Shown: positions 34,401 to 43,131, counted from the stretch's first letter. The stretch is 64,000 nucleotides of DNA from JANQLU01 sp964434955 (GCA_964434955.1 CAYSXI010000006.1:1-64000), one strand, 5' to 3'. Numbers and translations: made by a program. Notes: generated by a model not told the origin, from the letters alone.

Positions 34401-34631
34401 TCCACTCACGGCCACGCTTCGCCCGCCGCGGAAAGGGCCGATGTTTCGAAAACGAAGCGGCGAGAATTGTTGACTTATGCTGGGAGGCTTGGAAGCTTGC
34501 TCTGCTTTTTCCTGACCAACCAGCGGTTGGGAAACCAACAGGAGGATGAAGATCAAATTGGCACGAATCAAAGCGGTCATCAAAGTCATCCGATAGGCAA
34601 CGGGTTTGAAGAGGGGCGAATGTTTTTCCAT
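31413..34631 (-). CDS. Secreted sortilin/VPS10-like BNR beta-propeller protein
   Basis: A 1072-residue exported protein with a signal peptide around residues 18-40 (TALIRANLIFILLLVSQPLVG). Two propeller-like halves follow with many Asp-box motifs: TTDAGITW, STDAGRTW, STDGGTTW, STDGGKTW, SNNGGNSW, FDGGKTF, SDDAGHSW, TTDEGKTW, TVDGGKSW and FDQGANW. The last 350 residues are a beta-sandwich and a helical tail. This is the PDZ-less relative of the protein at 4375-8040. It is called VPS10-like or exo-alpha-sialidase-like in related genomes; whether it is an enzyme or a ligand-binding surface protein is unknown. It lies downstream of the Fae-like gene on the same strand with 174 bases between them. 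Alternative starts at 34589 and 34580 would shorten the N-region. Confidence 0.85.
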   Translation of the reverse strand: MEKHSPLFKPVAYRMTLMTALIRANLIFILLLVSQPLVGQEKAEQASKPPSISQQFSPLRFRNIGPFRGGRSVAVSGVIGDSLTYYMGSTGGGVWKTTDAGITWRNISDGHFKSGSVGAIAVAPSDPNVVYVGMGEHAVRGVMTSHGDGVYKSTDAGRTWKRIGLEDSRHIAAIRIHPSNPEHLYVAVQGALYGPSTDRGVYQSTDGGTTWKKVLYVNPTTGAADLSMDSSNPRILYAGMWDHQRTPWQIRSGGKGSGIHKSTDGGKTWKKLSVGLPDEMGKVAIDVSPANPNVVYANIEARNEKAGVYRSNNGGNSWQQVNSDRVTVARAWYYIEIFADPKNENQVYVLNAPMLKSFDGGKTFQSIPNPHGDQHDLWINPNRPQNMILANDGGGCVTFNGGKSWSPQNNQPTAQFYRVIADNQFPYRLYAGQQDNSTVSIASRSLQGRITERDWFPTAGGESAFLAFDPDNPTTIFGTSIQGILSRHDLKTNNDKSVVAYPQLNLGTLAKDQKYRFNWNGPLTMQSQDPSILYHGGNVLFRSDDAGHSWTEISGDLTRNQKEKQGDGSTPFTNEAAGGEVYNTISYIKTSPHAAGDIWVGTDDGLVHRTTDEGKTWGNVTPNGLPESLINAIDVSAHDPETAFIAVTRYKFNELRPMAFKTVDGGKSWASIVHGIADDHFIRVVRQDPKNEQVLYAGTEGGLYISFDQGANWKPFQLNLPVCPITDLTFRDNDLIVATSGRAFWILDDLSAIQQSTGKLDPNSFKVFTPKPSFKFAQGGGAATPFTGANPAPGVIFDYHVPANWKKNAKLTLEVIRADGKVIRTIDSSDKSDAKTWAGGPSREPQLPMRPGLNRFHWDLRIDPIPGVNNLFVMGGHAGPRVIPGEYTLRLSTNESGVQPVEVRALVKADPRIQGSAEDYLAQQESLETIRDLVVDIHQSVNQFRNVKAQLAGRLSLLKNMEDQKELATLAKSTLKAINQWEASLIQTKQKTFQDVINFRNRLNAELVYLGGQIDTNEPKPTKACIARLAELEERWQKAKTELEKVVSGPVNDFNSAYQKSGLPVLMIPKKK

Positions 34632-34805
34632 TCGACCCCGGAAAGCAATCTATCTTAATTGCGATCGACTTCGTTTGCCGGATTCGGGCAGCAAATTTGA
34701 CTCTTGGCTTCGCCTGATTGCGATTCACAGACTCCTCGCACCGCATCGCAGTTCGCGGATTCAAAGAGTTAGACCGTCAACGGTCTCCAAGCGAGCCGAC
34801 ATCAC

Positions 34806-35354
34806 CTACAGCGTTCCATCCAAACCGCGCTGGTAGTACTTGTGGGTGATTTTATCCTGGTTTTCGAGAAGCCAATCGATCGACGGCTCATTGTTCATCG
34901 CTTTGTGAATCGCCTGGGCTGTGGCTTTGCGATGAATCTCGAAAAGTGCCTTGTGATCGAGATTCTCGTCGGTGGCAGCGCCGGGATTAAGCCAAACCGA
35001 GCAGACAATTCCGAGATCGTTTGCCTTTTCCTTGGGAATGTCACCGGCGCGGACAGCATCCAGGACCCCGTTGGCAATCGCGCCTTGAACCGTGCCCATC
35101 AGGATATTGGTGTAGGCGCTACTTTTTACGGTCACTTTGCTAACCATCAGCGTGACCGGTCGCACCTGAATATCCGTATCAAGAATTGCAAATACCTTGG
35201 AGTGCCCAACGGATTGATCGCCTGTAAGCGTCGCAATCGCGGTGCCCACCGGCCCATCCAGCTCGCCAATCACGACTTCGGGCTCGGCCGCGGTAAATGG
35301 AGGCCCGCCCGCGACCAGACATTCGCCAGTGCGCATGATGATTCGATCACTCAT
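34806..35354 (-). CDS. Formaldehyde-activating enzyme (Fae)-like protein
   Basis: A 182-residue cytoplasmic protein. It aligns with Fae, which condenses formaldehyde with tetrahydromethanopterin: MRTGECLVAGG, IGELDGPVGTAIATLT, VFAILDTDIQVRPVTLMVSK, VTVKSSAYTNILMGTVQGAI and a C-terminal IHRKATAQAIHKAM. In true Fae the N-terminal block reads EVAHID with a catalytic His; here the same position is AEPEVVIGE, without His, so standard activity is doubtful. Planctomycetes are known to carry H4MPT-linked C1 genes and several Fae homologues of unknown role. AAGGA-type sequences lie just upstream of the ATG at 35354, better placed than for the ATG at 35378. The gene follows a Gfo/Idh/MocA gene by 48 bases and is probably co-transcribed with it. 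Confidence 0.85.
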   Translation of the reverse strand: MSDRIIMRTGECLVAGGPPFTAAEPEVVIGELDGPVGTAIATLTGDQSVGHSKVFAILDTDIQVRPVTLMVSKVTVKSSAYTNILMGTVQGAIANGVLDAVRAGDIPKEKANDLGIVCSVWLNPGAATDENLDHKALFEIHRKATAQAIHKAMNNEPSIDWLLENQDKITHKYYQRGLDGTL

Positions 35355-35402
35355 TTTCCTTCTTCCTTCGTTTGTCATTTCCGTATTGTCTATCTCAAAG
35401 GT

Positions 35403-36782
35403 CTAGGCGAGCTTGTAGAACTCTTCCCAGCCCTTACGTGGCGCGTTGCCTTTGAGCAGATCGTTGGCTCGGCTGTTGTTTGTGATCTGCTTCGTCTTTG
35501 TATCGAAGCTCAGATTTTCTCCCAACCGTTGCGCAATGCAACCGAGCATGAATACCTGGGTCAACGGACCCGAAACCGCAAAAGAAGAATTGCAATAAGG
35601 ATCGCTTCCCGCGGCTGCTCGCAAAAAATTGTCCATGTGGTTGGTGGACGTTTCACTGGCCGCCGGCTTGGGCAAATTCGCAGTGACTTCGTCTTTCTTT
35701 TTACCGCCAACAATTTTCAATTGGCCGCTATGAGTCCCGCCGACAAAGTTCAGCGTATCACTGTAGATCGCCTTGCCGCAGGCTGGAATCTTGATTCCGT
35801 CTTCGCTGGGCGGCCGATTCTTCACACCGTCGTACCAATTGATGGTCATCTCGGGCATGCCGGGACCGCGTTTGGCAAAGTCAAATGCGATCGTCGTGCC
35901 GTGAGGAAAAATAAAGTCGTTGGGCTTGACGATTTTTTCCGCACGAATCGTGTGGGGCAAACCCAATTCGAGAAAGCGATGAATGGTGTCGAGCGTGTGT
36001 GGCCCCCAATCACCAAATGCTCCGTTTCCATAGTCGTACCATCCGCGCCAGTTTCCCGGATCGTACTTGCGGTTATAGGGTCGCTTCGGAGCCGTTGCCG
36101 CCCAGACATCCCAGTTCATTCCCTTGGGCATTTTCTCGCCATCCGGGTAAGCCTTAACGTCCCCCCATGGATGCCAACGGCGTCCCTTGTTCATACAGGC
36201 ATCAACTCGACGCACATCCTTGATCACCCCATTCTCAACCCAAGACTGAAACTGCAATCGTTGCCCGCTCGAATGGCCCTGATTCCCCATCTGACATTTG
36301 ACGCCATATTTTTTCTCGGCGGCAATCAGGAGCTCACACTCTTCAAAGGTGTGCGCCAATGGCTTTTCAACGTAGACATGAATTCCCATCGACATCGCCA
36401 GAATCGCGATCGGAAAGTGGGCATGATCCGGAACACCGATCGTACAGACATCGATCTTGTCGCCCAGCTTCTCAAACATGATGCGAAAGTCATCAAAGAT
36501 TTCTGCTTTATCGCATTCGCCCTTCATTCGTCCCTTAAGGCCTTCCGCTCGTGAAGGCACGACGTCGCAAAGCGCGACGCATTGGGTCAACTTATGACGA
36601 ATGGCTTCCGAACCGATCGCGCCGCCTCGCGCCGCACAACCGATGACAGCAAGGTTCAACTTGTCATTCTTGGCGACGTCGCCTTGGGACGTTTCGCCTT
36701 GGGCCAAGCTCGGCAAGCCAGCGACGACTGCGGACGCTGCAATCGATTGCTTGAGAACGTCTCGACGATTCAACGACTTCAT
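35403..36782 (-). CDS. Gfo/Idh/MocA family oxidoreductase with Tat leader (second copy)
   Basis: A 459-residue secreted oxidoreductase. The twin-arginine leader reads LNRRDVLKQSIAASAVVAG. The NAD(P)-binding part is KLNLAVIGCAARGGAIGSEA, followed by TIGVPDHAHFPIAILAM and the EKP motif in VYVEKPLAHTFEE. The C-terminal domain contains GWYDYGNGAFGDWGPHTLDT and the sequence ends WEEFYKLA. This is the planctomycete group of exported sugar or cyclitol dehydrogenases. AAAGGA lies about 11 bases before the ATG. It probably heads an operon with the Fae-like gene. It is only distantly similar to the copy at 22160-23485, sharing the layout and motifs but few long identities. Confidence 0.9.
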   Translation of the reverse strand: MKSLNRRDVLKQSIAASAVVAGLPSLAQGETSQGDVAKNDKLNLAVIGCAARGGAIGSEAIRHKLTQCVALCDVVPSRAEGLKGRMKGECDKAEIFDDFRIMFEKLGDKIDVCTIGVPDHAHFPIAILAMSMGIHVYVEKPLAHTFEECELLIAAEKKYGVKCQMGNQGHSSGQRLQFQSWVENGVIKDVRRVDACMNKGRRWHPWGDVKAYPDGEKMPKGMNWDVWAATAPKRPYNRKYDPGNWRGWYDYGNGAFGDWGPHTLDTIHRFLELGLPHTIRAEKIVKPNDFIFPHGTTIAFDFAKRGPGMPEMTINWYDGVKNRPPSEDGIKIPACGKAIYSDTLNFVGGTHSGQLKIVGGKKKDEVTANLPKPAASETSTNHMDNFLRAAAGSDPYCNSSFAVSGPLTQVFMLGCIAQRLGENLSFDTKTKQITNNSRANDLLKGNAPRKGWEEFYKLA

Positions 36783-36888
36783 ATTTCTTTATCCTTTCGG
36801 CTTATGTGCAGATCATTCAAAGTATAAACAAAGTCACGATAAGCTGTGGATCGGTCACTCACCAAAGTCGCAAGTCCGACCAAAGCGG

Positions 36889-38112
36889 CTACTTGCCGGG
36901 CAAGATCGGGAGCGATTCCAACCCCCTGGTAACGAGGCCGCGACGCCATCGCAGCTTGTTGGCTGGGACGGCTAACTTGAAATGAGGGATTTCTTCCAAC
37001 AAGGTTTTGATGGCGATTTTCCCTTCCAATCGAGCAAGTGAAGCACCCGTGCAATAGTGAGCGCCCAAGCCGAAGGCCAGGTGTTTGTTTGGAGACCGGA
37101 GAAGATCGAGCTTATCAGGTTCCGTAAACTGGCTCGCGTCTCGATTTGCGGACGCGATCACGGCTCCTACGAGCGACCCGGCCGGAATGGTCGTTCCCGA
37201 AATCTCGATGTCCTCAAGCGCATAACGTTCGGTGGCCATTTCGACGGGACTGCCGTAGCGCAACATTTCTTCGACGGCGGAATCGATTCGCTTTGTATCC
37301 TCGCGAAGCTGCTCAAGTTGATCCGGATGCTCAAGCAACGCGTGAACCCCGTTGCCGATCAGGTTGACCGTAGTTTCGTGCCCGGCGAACAGCAGCAAAA
37401 AAATCATCGCGACCAATTCGTCTTCGGAGAGCTGACTCCCATCGATCTCGGCCTTAACCAGTTCACTGGCCAAATCCTGCCGCAGGTCCTTTTGCCGAGA
37501 CTGAACAAACTGCCGGATATAGCGAACAAAAGCCCACAGTTTGGGAACCGATCGAATCATGCCCCACTTGGTTGATACCGCCTCCAGAACCGCATTTGAC
37601 CAGCGATTGAATTTTTTTCCATGATGCGGTGGGACCCCCAGCATTTCCGCAATCACCGTCGTAGGAATGGGAAGTGCGTAGTCTTGAATCAAGTCGAACG
37701 GTTTCCCCGCCTTTGCTTTGGTCAACAACTTGATCGAAAGTTCATGGATTCGATCGTGCATCTTTTCAACCATCGACGGTAAAAATGCCTTGGTGACCAG
37801 CGCTTTGAGCCGCGCATGATCAGGCGGATCCGAATTCAACATATGCCGCGTCAATGGCTTCGCGAAGCGCGGAATCCATGGCTGTGTGGCCGACTGGTTG
37901 TTGGGAGCGTTGGAAAGATCTTTGGCGAACTTTTTGTCGCGAAGCACGTGCGCCACGTCTTCGTAACGGGTGACTAACCAAATGGTCCGCCTGTCCGGCA
38001 GCACGATTGGAAACACCGGTTGGTCTTCTCGAAGTCGCTTGTAGAAAGGAAAAGGATTCGTCTTGTGCTGCCGGGAGGCAATGTTGACGCGATTCAGATC
38101 GGTTGTGGTCAT
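36889..38112 (-). CDS. Cytochrome P450 (bacterial class I type)
   Basis: A 407-residue soluble P450. All diagnostic motifs are present: the oxygen-activating I-helix AGHETT (243-248), the K-helix ExxR in EEMLRYG (281-285), and the heme ligand C354 in FGLGAHYCTG (347-356). The DPPDHARLKALVTKAF block near residue 95 is typical of bacterial class I P450s. It would hydroxylate or epoxidise a small hydrophobic molecule using electrons from a ferredoxin and reductase, none of which lies beside it; the [2Fe-2S] ferredoxin at 15724-16050 is a distant possibility. The aminotransferase gene ends 42 bases upstream on the same strand, so the two probably form an operon. The substrate is unknown. Confidence 0.95.
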   Translation of the reverse strand: MTTTDLNRVNIASRQHKTNPFPFYKRLREDQPVFPIVLPDRRTIWLVTRYEDVAHVLRDKKFAKDLSNAPNNQSATQPWIPRFAKPLTRHMLNSDPPDHARLKALVTKAFLPSMVEKMHDRIHELSIKLLTKAKAGKPFDLIQDYALPIPTTVIAEMLGVPPHHGKKFNRWSNAVLEAVSTKWGMIRSVPKLWAFVRYIRQFVQSRQKDLRQDLASELVKAEIDGSQLSEDELVAMIFLLLFAGHETTVNLIGNGVHALLEHPDQLEQLREDTKRIDSAVEEMLRYGSPVEMATERYALEDIEISGTTIPAGSLVGAVIASANRDASQFTEPDKLDLLRSPNKHLAFGLGAHYCTGASLARLEGKIAIKTLLEEIPHFKLAVPANKLRWRRGLVTRGLESLPILPGK

Positions 38113-38154
38113 GGCATCGGCTCTCGAAGTCGCTGGCGAATCATTGAACTCAAT

Positions 38155-39303
38155 TCAGACTTCATTCAAGGCAGCATCATTGAAGGCCCGAATCAATCGA
38201 ACAATGGCCTCGTCGATTTCGGAATCCTCCTGCCCAACTCCGATGGAAATTCGAACCAGGCCGGTATCCTGAGTTCCCAGCATTTCATGAGCCATGGGCG
38301 CACAATGAATACCACTTCCAACGCGAAGACCACAAGTTGCTAGATGCGAAGCCACCTCGCGACTTTCGCTGCCGGGAATCCGAAACGCCAAGGTTGGCAA
38401 ACGCTCCTCCCGATGGCCGAAAAACTGAAGCGAAGCCGAACTTTCCAACGCATCGCGAACTCGAATCGCCTGCTGTCGCGCTTTTTGAAGATTCGCTTCG
38501 AGATTCTGTTGGCCGAGAAGGTCAATCGCGGCATGGAGTCCCGCCAAGGCAAAAAGATCGACGGATCCGGAATCACAGTAACTGGGTCTCGCCTCCGTTT
38601 GCTTGGGCAGGTGCTTATCGACAGGCAGTTCACAAGTCGCCGTCGCACATTCCATGTTTGCGCGATCCGACATGAATAATCCGCCGATCCCCCATGGGCC
38701 CTGCAGCCCCTTGTGACCACCAAACGCAACCAGGTCCGCGCCCAACTCTTCGAGATTCAAATCCACCCAGCCAACGATCTGTGCTGCGTCGATCAAGACC
38801 AACGTATCGAAACGGTGGGCGAGCTCAACGACTTCCCGATAGGGCAAGAACTCGCCGGTCACGTTGCAGGCGGCAGTCATCGCGATCAGGCCAACATCTC
38901 CTTTATTCAATTCCTGTTCGAGAGCTTCCAAGTCAACAAGCTCCGAAGATGACGGACTTGCACCCGAGACAGGTGAGATATAGTCCAGCGGATTTTCTAC
39001 GGAAGCCCTTTTGAGTAACGGCCGGTGAACCGCATGATGCTCCCAGCGACTGGTCAGCATCCGCTGGCCTGATCGAAGCAGTGCGTCACCGATACCCACC
39101 GCCAAAGCAGAAGTGCAGCCCGGCGTTAGCAGAATCTGCTTCGGGTCGTTGACACCAAAGAAATTCGCAATCGCCAAGTGACCCTTCTTAAATCGCTCCG
39201 CCCAAAGGTCTGGTGGCACCAACAGGGATTCCGCGACCGACTCGCGAACGGCGGTTGGCTTCGGCCAGCTGGTCCCGGCGTGGTTGAGATAAATTTCTTG
39301 CAT
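38155..39303 (-). CDS. Class V aminotransferase / cysteine desulfurase-like PLP enzyme
   Basis: A 382-residue fold-type I PLP enzyme beginning MQEIYLNHAGTSWPKPTAV. The PLP lysine is K198 in FGGHKGLQGPWGIGGL, and the Asp that holds the pyridine nitrogen is in LIDAAQIVGW (about D172). ILLTPGCTSALAVG binds the phosphate. The C-terminal LRVGSGIHCAPMAHEMLGT contains a Cys in the position of the catalytic loop of desulfurases, and ends with VRISIGVGQEDSEIDEAIVRL. It is likely a cysteine desulfurase or related lyase, but a transaminase role is not excluded. No iron-sulfur scaffold genes are nearby. It is the upstream gene of an apparent operon with the P450. Confidence 0.88.
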   Translation of the reverse strand: MQEIYLNHAGTSWPKPTAVRESVAESLLVPPDLWAERFKKGHLAIANFFGVNDPKQILLTPGCTSALAVGIGDALLRSGQRMLTSRWEHHAVHRPLLKRASVENPLDYISPVSGASPSSSELVDLEALEQELNKGDVGLIAMTAACNVTGEFLPYREVVELAHRFDTLVLIDAAQIVGWVDLNLEELGADLVAFGGHKGLQGPWGIGGLFMSDRANMECATATCELPVDKHLPKQTEARPSYCDSGSVDLFALAGLHAAIDLLGQQNLEANLQKARQQAIRVRDALESSASLQFFGHREERLPTLAFRIPGSESREVASHLATCGLRVGSGIHCAPMAHEMLGTQDTGLVRISIGVGQEDSEIDEAIVRLIRAFNDAALNEV

Positions 39304-39438
39304 TTCAAGATTGCAGGAGTCGTCATTTGATTCGAAGCAACCGCGAGGCCAAAGGTCGACTGCTCAAGACTCGACTAACTGCGGTACAGCCTGAATCGTA
39401 CTTCAAGCGACGATTCATTGAAACACAGCGCCCCCGGA

Positions 39439-40122
39439 TCAACGCAAAGGCTTCGACCGGCGACGGCGCACCATGCAACCCGCACTCACGATTCCGAGCA
39501 GCAAGACGACAGAAGGCTCGGGAACGGCAGCCGTTCCAGCAAAGTACTGATTCCCAATCGCAAAGTTCTCGCTGGTGACATGACGGACCACGGCACGTTT
39601 GATCTTCGTATCTGAAACCACGCCATAAAACTTGGCCCCACTTCCACCGTTGGAGAGAACAAATGAACCGAGGGAATTGTCAAAGGCGTCAAAGAATTCC
39701 CACTGCGTGTTGTTTGCCTGATGTTCCTCCAGTTGCATCGCCAACGCGAAAGTCCCGTCGCCACCGATCGTCTGCTCAAAGTCTTCCTGAGCCGACGATG
39801 CGGGTTCGAGTCCGACCCGAGTTCCACTGTTTTGAAATCGAAAATCCGAAGACTCAAGCAAGCTGAGTTGAAAGCTTTTTCCAAACCCGGTCTCCGTTGG
39901 GCTGAATGTCAAAACGCCCGTTCCCAAAAGTTGATTGTCCGTCGGTTCACTGCCCACTTCATCAGCCAAGGCTACGATCATGGCATCGAACAGATCCAGG
40001 TCACGGATATCGGGCCCGGCATCATTTTGCCAAGCGGCTTGATTTTCGTAGTAAGTGATATCCGCATGGGCGGAATTGCCAATCAAAACTACTGCGACCA
40101 GCAGAAGGAGTCTTCGAAACAT
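39439..40122 (-). CDS. PEP-CTERM sorting domain exported protein
   Basis: A 227-residue exported protein starting MFRRLLLLVAVVLIGNSAHA, a compact signal peptide. The upstream ATG at 40380 would place 86 unlike residues before it, so I set the start at 40122, where AAGG lies about 10 bases upstream. The C-terminus is a PEP-CTERM tag: VPEPSVVLLLGIVSAGCMV followed by RRRRSKPLR. The body (ITYYENQAAWQNDAG, LGTGVLTFSPTETGFGKSF, WEFFDAFDNSLGSFVLSNGG, AKFYGVVSDTKIKRAVVRHV) resembles the small beta-sandwich exported proteins of this class with no known function. It lies 55 bases after a larger PEP-CTERM gene on the same strand, probably in one operon. Confidence 0.9.
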   Translation of the reverse strand: MFRRLLLLVAVVLIGNSAHADITYYENQAAWQNDAGPDIRDLDLFDAMIVALADEVGSEPTDNQLLGTGVLTFSPTETGFGKSFQLSLLESSDFRFQNSGTRVGLEPASSAQEDFEQTIGGDGTFALAMQLEEHQANNTQWEFFDAFDNSLGSFVLSNGGSGAKFYGVVSDTKIKRAVVRHVTSENFAIGNQYFAGTAAVPEPSVVLLLGIVSAGCMVRRRRSKPLR

Positions 40123-40177
40123 CAAAATCGCCTTGAGTTGAAACAAACAAAAACTGGAAGGATCTTGGATGAGTCTG

Positions 40178-42922
40178 CTAACGTCGACGACGCCGCAATC
40201 CAATCCATGAGATGCAAAGCAGGATGGCCGGTAGCGTCGAAGGCTCCGGCACGGCCGTGAACAGCACGACGTCGTTGCCATCGCCACCGGCGTAGCTGAT
40301 GAAGAGATCCATTCCTTGCATATTGGCGACGAGATCGCCCTCTTCGAGTCCGACAAATTGTCCCTGCAGTTCGCCGGCAACGTCTGCGATCAAGAACTGA
40401 TCGTTGTAGGTCAACTGGAATCCATCAATCAGGGCCACTTGAAGCTGGCCATTCAGGAACAAGTTGCCCTGGGTGATTAATTGATCGAATTCGCCAGCTT
40501 CGAAACCGCCAATCTCGGTGAACAAAACGGCGCCCGACCCCAGAACCAGGTCGCCTTCAAACTGCACAATGGCAGGGCTGTTACCCGGCCGTAAATCCCC
40601 CTCCATAAAGACGGTGCCCAAACCGGTAAAGGCACCGGCCCCTGAAACCTCACCGAGAAAAACACTCTGACTTCCGGCCGCGGTTCTAAGTTCCGCTCCA
40701 TTGTGAATCACGTCATCGTAAAATGTCGTTGTACTTCCACCCGAGACAACAATGGTTCCGCCCGTGTGATTGTTGACATCGCCGAGAACTTCACTGAACC
40801 CGCCGACAAACGCCATCACGCCTTGATTGTCCCAGCCGGCATTGGCAACAAAGGAGCCCCGCCCGCTGATGAATCCGCTGGCCTCGTTGATCAGATCCTG
40901 TTCAAAACGGATATTGCCTCCAAAGTTATTGATCTCCCCAGCATTGGTATTGCCGCTTCCAGCAAATCTCATTCGTTCACCAACCATTGTTTCCAACTCG
41001 CCCGTGGACGTATTGATCAGTTTCGTTCCGAAGGCGGCATCGCCGTATAGCGTTCCCGAGTTGGTAAGTGTGACATCGGTCAAATCGACAGCCGCGTTTT
41101 GCAAGGCAACCAGCGTCGAAGCATTTGTGTACCCGGCATGATTTAGATTGCCGGCCATGGAACCACTGACGCCGTTGATCGTACTGAACTCGGCGATTGA
41201 CGTTTCACCAAACTCAAATCGGCCGCCATTGAGATTCACTGTTCCGGTTGACCAGATTTTGGTGATGCCATCGACGCGTACCAGTCCTTCGCCAACGTCG
41301 CCATTAATATTGAGCGTTCCACTTCCGCCCGCCGCACTGGAGCTTCCCCCGATGGAAAGATTTCCGGCCGAATGCCAGGTCCCGTACTGCTCGACATTCA
41401 CCGTACCGATGGAGCCCGAATACCTTGCAATGACTCCATCGTCATTGGTTACTTTTCCCGAAGTCTGAACGTTCAGAGTGCCATCTCCTGAATTGCCCAC
41501 ACTGATACTGTAAGCCATGTTCCATTCGCCCCAATCTGAAACCGTTGCGACTCCGACTCCGGAACTTGAGGACCCAATTCGCCCGTAGCTGCTTGTGACC
41601 GTTCCGCCGGATTGGATCGACAATTCGCCGTTACCGGAGCTACCAACCAATAGACCACTAGAATTCTCCCAACGTGCCTGGAAGCCTTTGACTTCGGCAT
41701 CGCCAGTTGAACCGGAGTACCTTCCGATATGCCCAGCTGTATTCGTCACTGTTCCCGAGGTAATTTTCAATTGCCCCGAGCCGTCTGAGCCAACTGTCAG
41801 GAAACCGGACGTATCCCAACTTCCTTGGCTAGATACATTGACCGTGCCCGAACTACTCGAGCCGTAACCGATATTCGCCGTACCGTTGGAGACCAGACCA
41901 AAGTTCTTGATATTCAACGTTGCGTTTCCCGAGTATCCAACATACAGCTCCGCACTATTAATCCATTGGGATCCGAAACCGGTGACAGTAGCAACGCCGA
42001 CTCCGGTGGAAAAAGATCCCATGTATCCGATGGAATTCGAAACGACGCCTTCGTTTTCGATATTTAGAGAGCCATTACCACTGGACCCGACATTGAGATT
42101 TGAGCTATTCGTCCAGGTAGATCCCAAACCAGAAACCGTCGCCGTACCAGTCGAATTTGAATAGCGCCCGATGTAGACGTTATCACCCGTTACCTGACCG
42201 CCTGATTCGATATTGATTGACCCTTCGCCGTTGTGGCCCACGTAAATATTGTTGGCCAAGTTGAAACTGGCACCTGTCCCAGCAACGGTTACCGTACCGG
42301 TTGTGCCTAAATTTCTTCCGATGTAAACCGTCGATCCGTTCACATCACCTCCGTTTTGAAGAGTCAGGTTTCCGGAAACGTCTAGAAAGCTGTCAACCGT
42401 TAGTAGCGATGGCGCTTCGCCGGGCGCGCCGATATTGAGACTCGCTCCGCCAACAATCTCGGCTCTTCCGAGGCTGTGCATGTGCACGCCAAACAGATTC
42501 AGCGAAGTGTTCGCGCCTGAGACACTAAAATCCTGGTAAGAACCTGTTCCACCACTGCCATTGATCTGAAGTTTTCGCAGCGGCCCCAGTTGAATACTTC
42601 GAAAAGTGACTTCACCATCAACCAATTGAAGCTGTCCCACTTCGGGACTCAAGGATTCGGTCGTCGAACTCCACCAGACTTCATAGGTATTATCAAGATT
42701 GAACAACGCGGTATCGGCAGAACCCGGACGTGAATTTCCAACCCAGTTGGTATCTGTATGAAAGAGCGGATTCGGTGAACCGCTCATGTTGTCCCATTCA
42801 ATTTGTGCTTGAACGTCCATTGCAGTGGCGGCCCCAATGGCCAACACCGTCATGAGTGAAACCAGAATGCGTGGGATAATTTTTGAACAACCGGTTTTTG
42901 AAGTTGCAAATTGTTTTGTCAT
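40178..42922 (-). CDS. Large PEP-CTERM protein with seven T5SS/PEP-CTERM-associated repeats
   Basis: A 914-residue exported protein. The signal peptide spans residues 1-40 (ILVSLMTVLAIGAATAMDVQAQ in its core). Seven repeats of about 49 residues occupy roughly 185-525; each has a T-V-x-G-x-G-S-x-W-x-N-S strand followed by LxVGxSGxGxLxIxxGGxV, the signature of the T5SS/PEP-CTERM-associated repeat (TIGR04393). They should form a long beta-helix. A beta-rich middle follows, then GNSPAIVQFEGDLVLGSGAV, as in autotransporter-like adhesins, and the C-terminus ends in AVPEPSTLPAILLCI...LRRRRR, a PEP-CTERM tag. It probably is a filamentous surface or matrix protein. It is divergent from the ECF sigma-factor gene and heads an operon with the PEP-CTERM gene at 39439. 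Confidence 0.93.
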   Translation of the reverse strand: MTKQFATSKTGCSKIIPRILVSLMTVLAIGAATAMDVQAQIEWDNMSGSPNPLFHTDTNWVGNSRPGSADTALFNLDNTYEVWWSSTTESLSPEVGQLQLVDGEVTFRSIQLGPLRKLQINGSGGTGSYQDFSVSGANTSLNLFGVHMHSLGRAEIVGGASLNIGAPGEAPSLLTVDSFLDVSGNLTLQNGGDVNGSTVYIGRNLGTTGTVTVAGTGASFNLANNIYVGHNGEGSINIESGGQVTGDNVYIGRYSNSTGTATVSGLGSTWTNSSNLNVGSSGNGSLNIENEGVVSNSIGYMGSFSTGVGVATVTGFGSQWINSAELYVGYSGNATLNIKNFGLVSNGTANIGYGSSSSGTVNVSSQGSWDTSGFLTVGSDGSGQLKITSGTVTNTAGHIGRYSGSTGDAEVKGFQARWENSSGLLVGSSGNGELSIQSGGTVTSSYGRIGSSSSGVGVATVSDWGEWNMAYSISVGNSGDGTLNVQTSGKVTNDDGVIARYSGSIGTVNVEQYGTWHSAGNLSIGGSSSAAGGSGTLNINGDVGEGLVRVDGITKIWSTGTVNLNGGRFEFGETSIAEFSTINGVSGSMAGNLNHAGYTNASTLVALQNAAVDLTDVTLTNSGTLYGDAAFGTKLINTSTGELETMVGERMRFAGSGNTNAGEINNFGGNIRFEQDLINEASGFISGRGSFVANAGWDNQGVMAFVGGFSEVLGDVNNHTGGTIVVSGGSTTTFYDDVIHNGAELRTAAGSQSVFLGEVSGAGAFTGLGTVFMEGDLRPGNSPAIVQFEGDLVLGSGAVLFTEIGGFEAGEFDQLITQGNLFLNGQLQVALIDGFQLTYNDQFLIADVAGELQGQFVGLEEGDLVANMQGMDLFISYAGGDGNDVVLFTAVPEPSTLPAILLCISWIGLRRRRR

Positions 42923-43131
42923 TGGGAACTCGGAGTGTTGTAGGTACCACCGTTTTCGGCGAGGTTGGTTCGGCCTGATGGAGCTCGCAAATCAAAAACG
43001 CGAGGTTCCGCATGGCCTCTAGGCGAAACCGAGGGCTTGGATCGGACGCGAAAAAAGAAAATTTTTCCGACTCCCTCTGCCGAGGGATCGGTCTCGCCAA
43101 AATGACGGCTGAGTGAAAATCTTGGGAATCG
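42923..43131. other. Divergent promoter region between PEP-CTERM operon and ECF sigma factor gene
   Basis: About 209 bases without a gene. It must carry both promoters; I see no clear sigma-70 pair, so alternative sigma factors are possible. Confidence 0.4.

Noticed and set aside
34842..36554. Plus-strand open frame of 570 codons
   Set aside because: It lies opposite the Fae-like and Gfo/Idh/MocA genes, both of which match families along their full length; it is a shadow.
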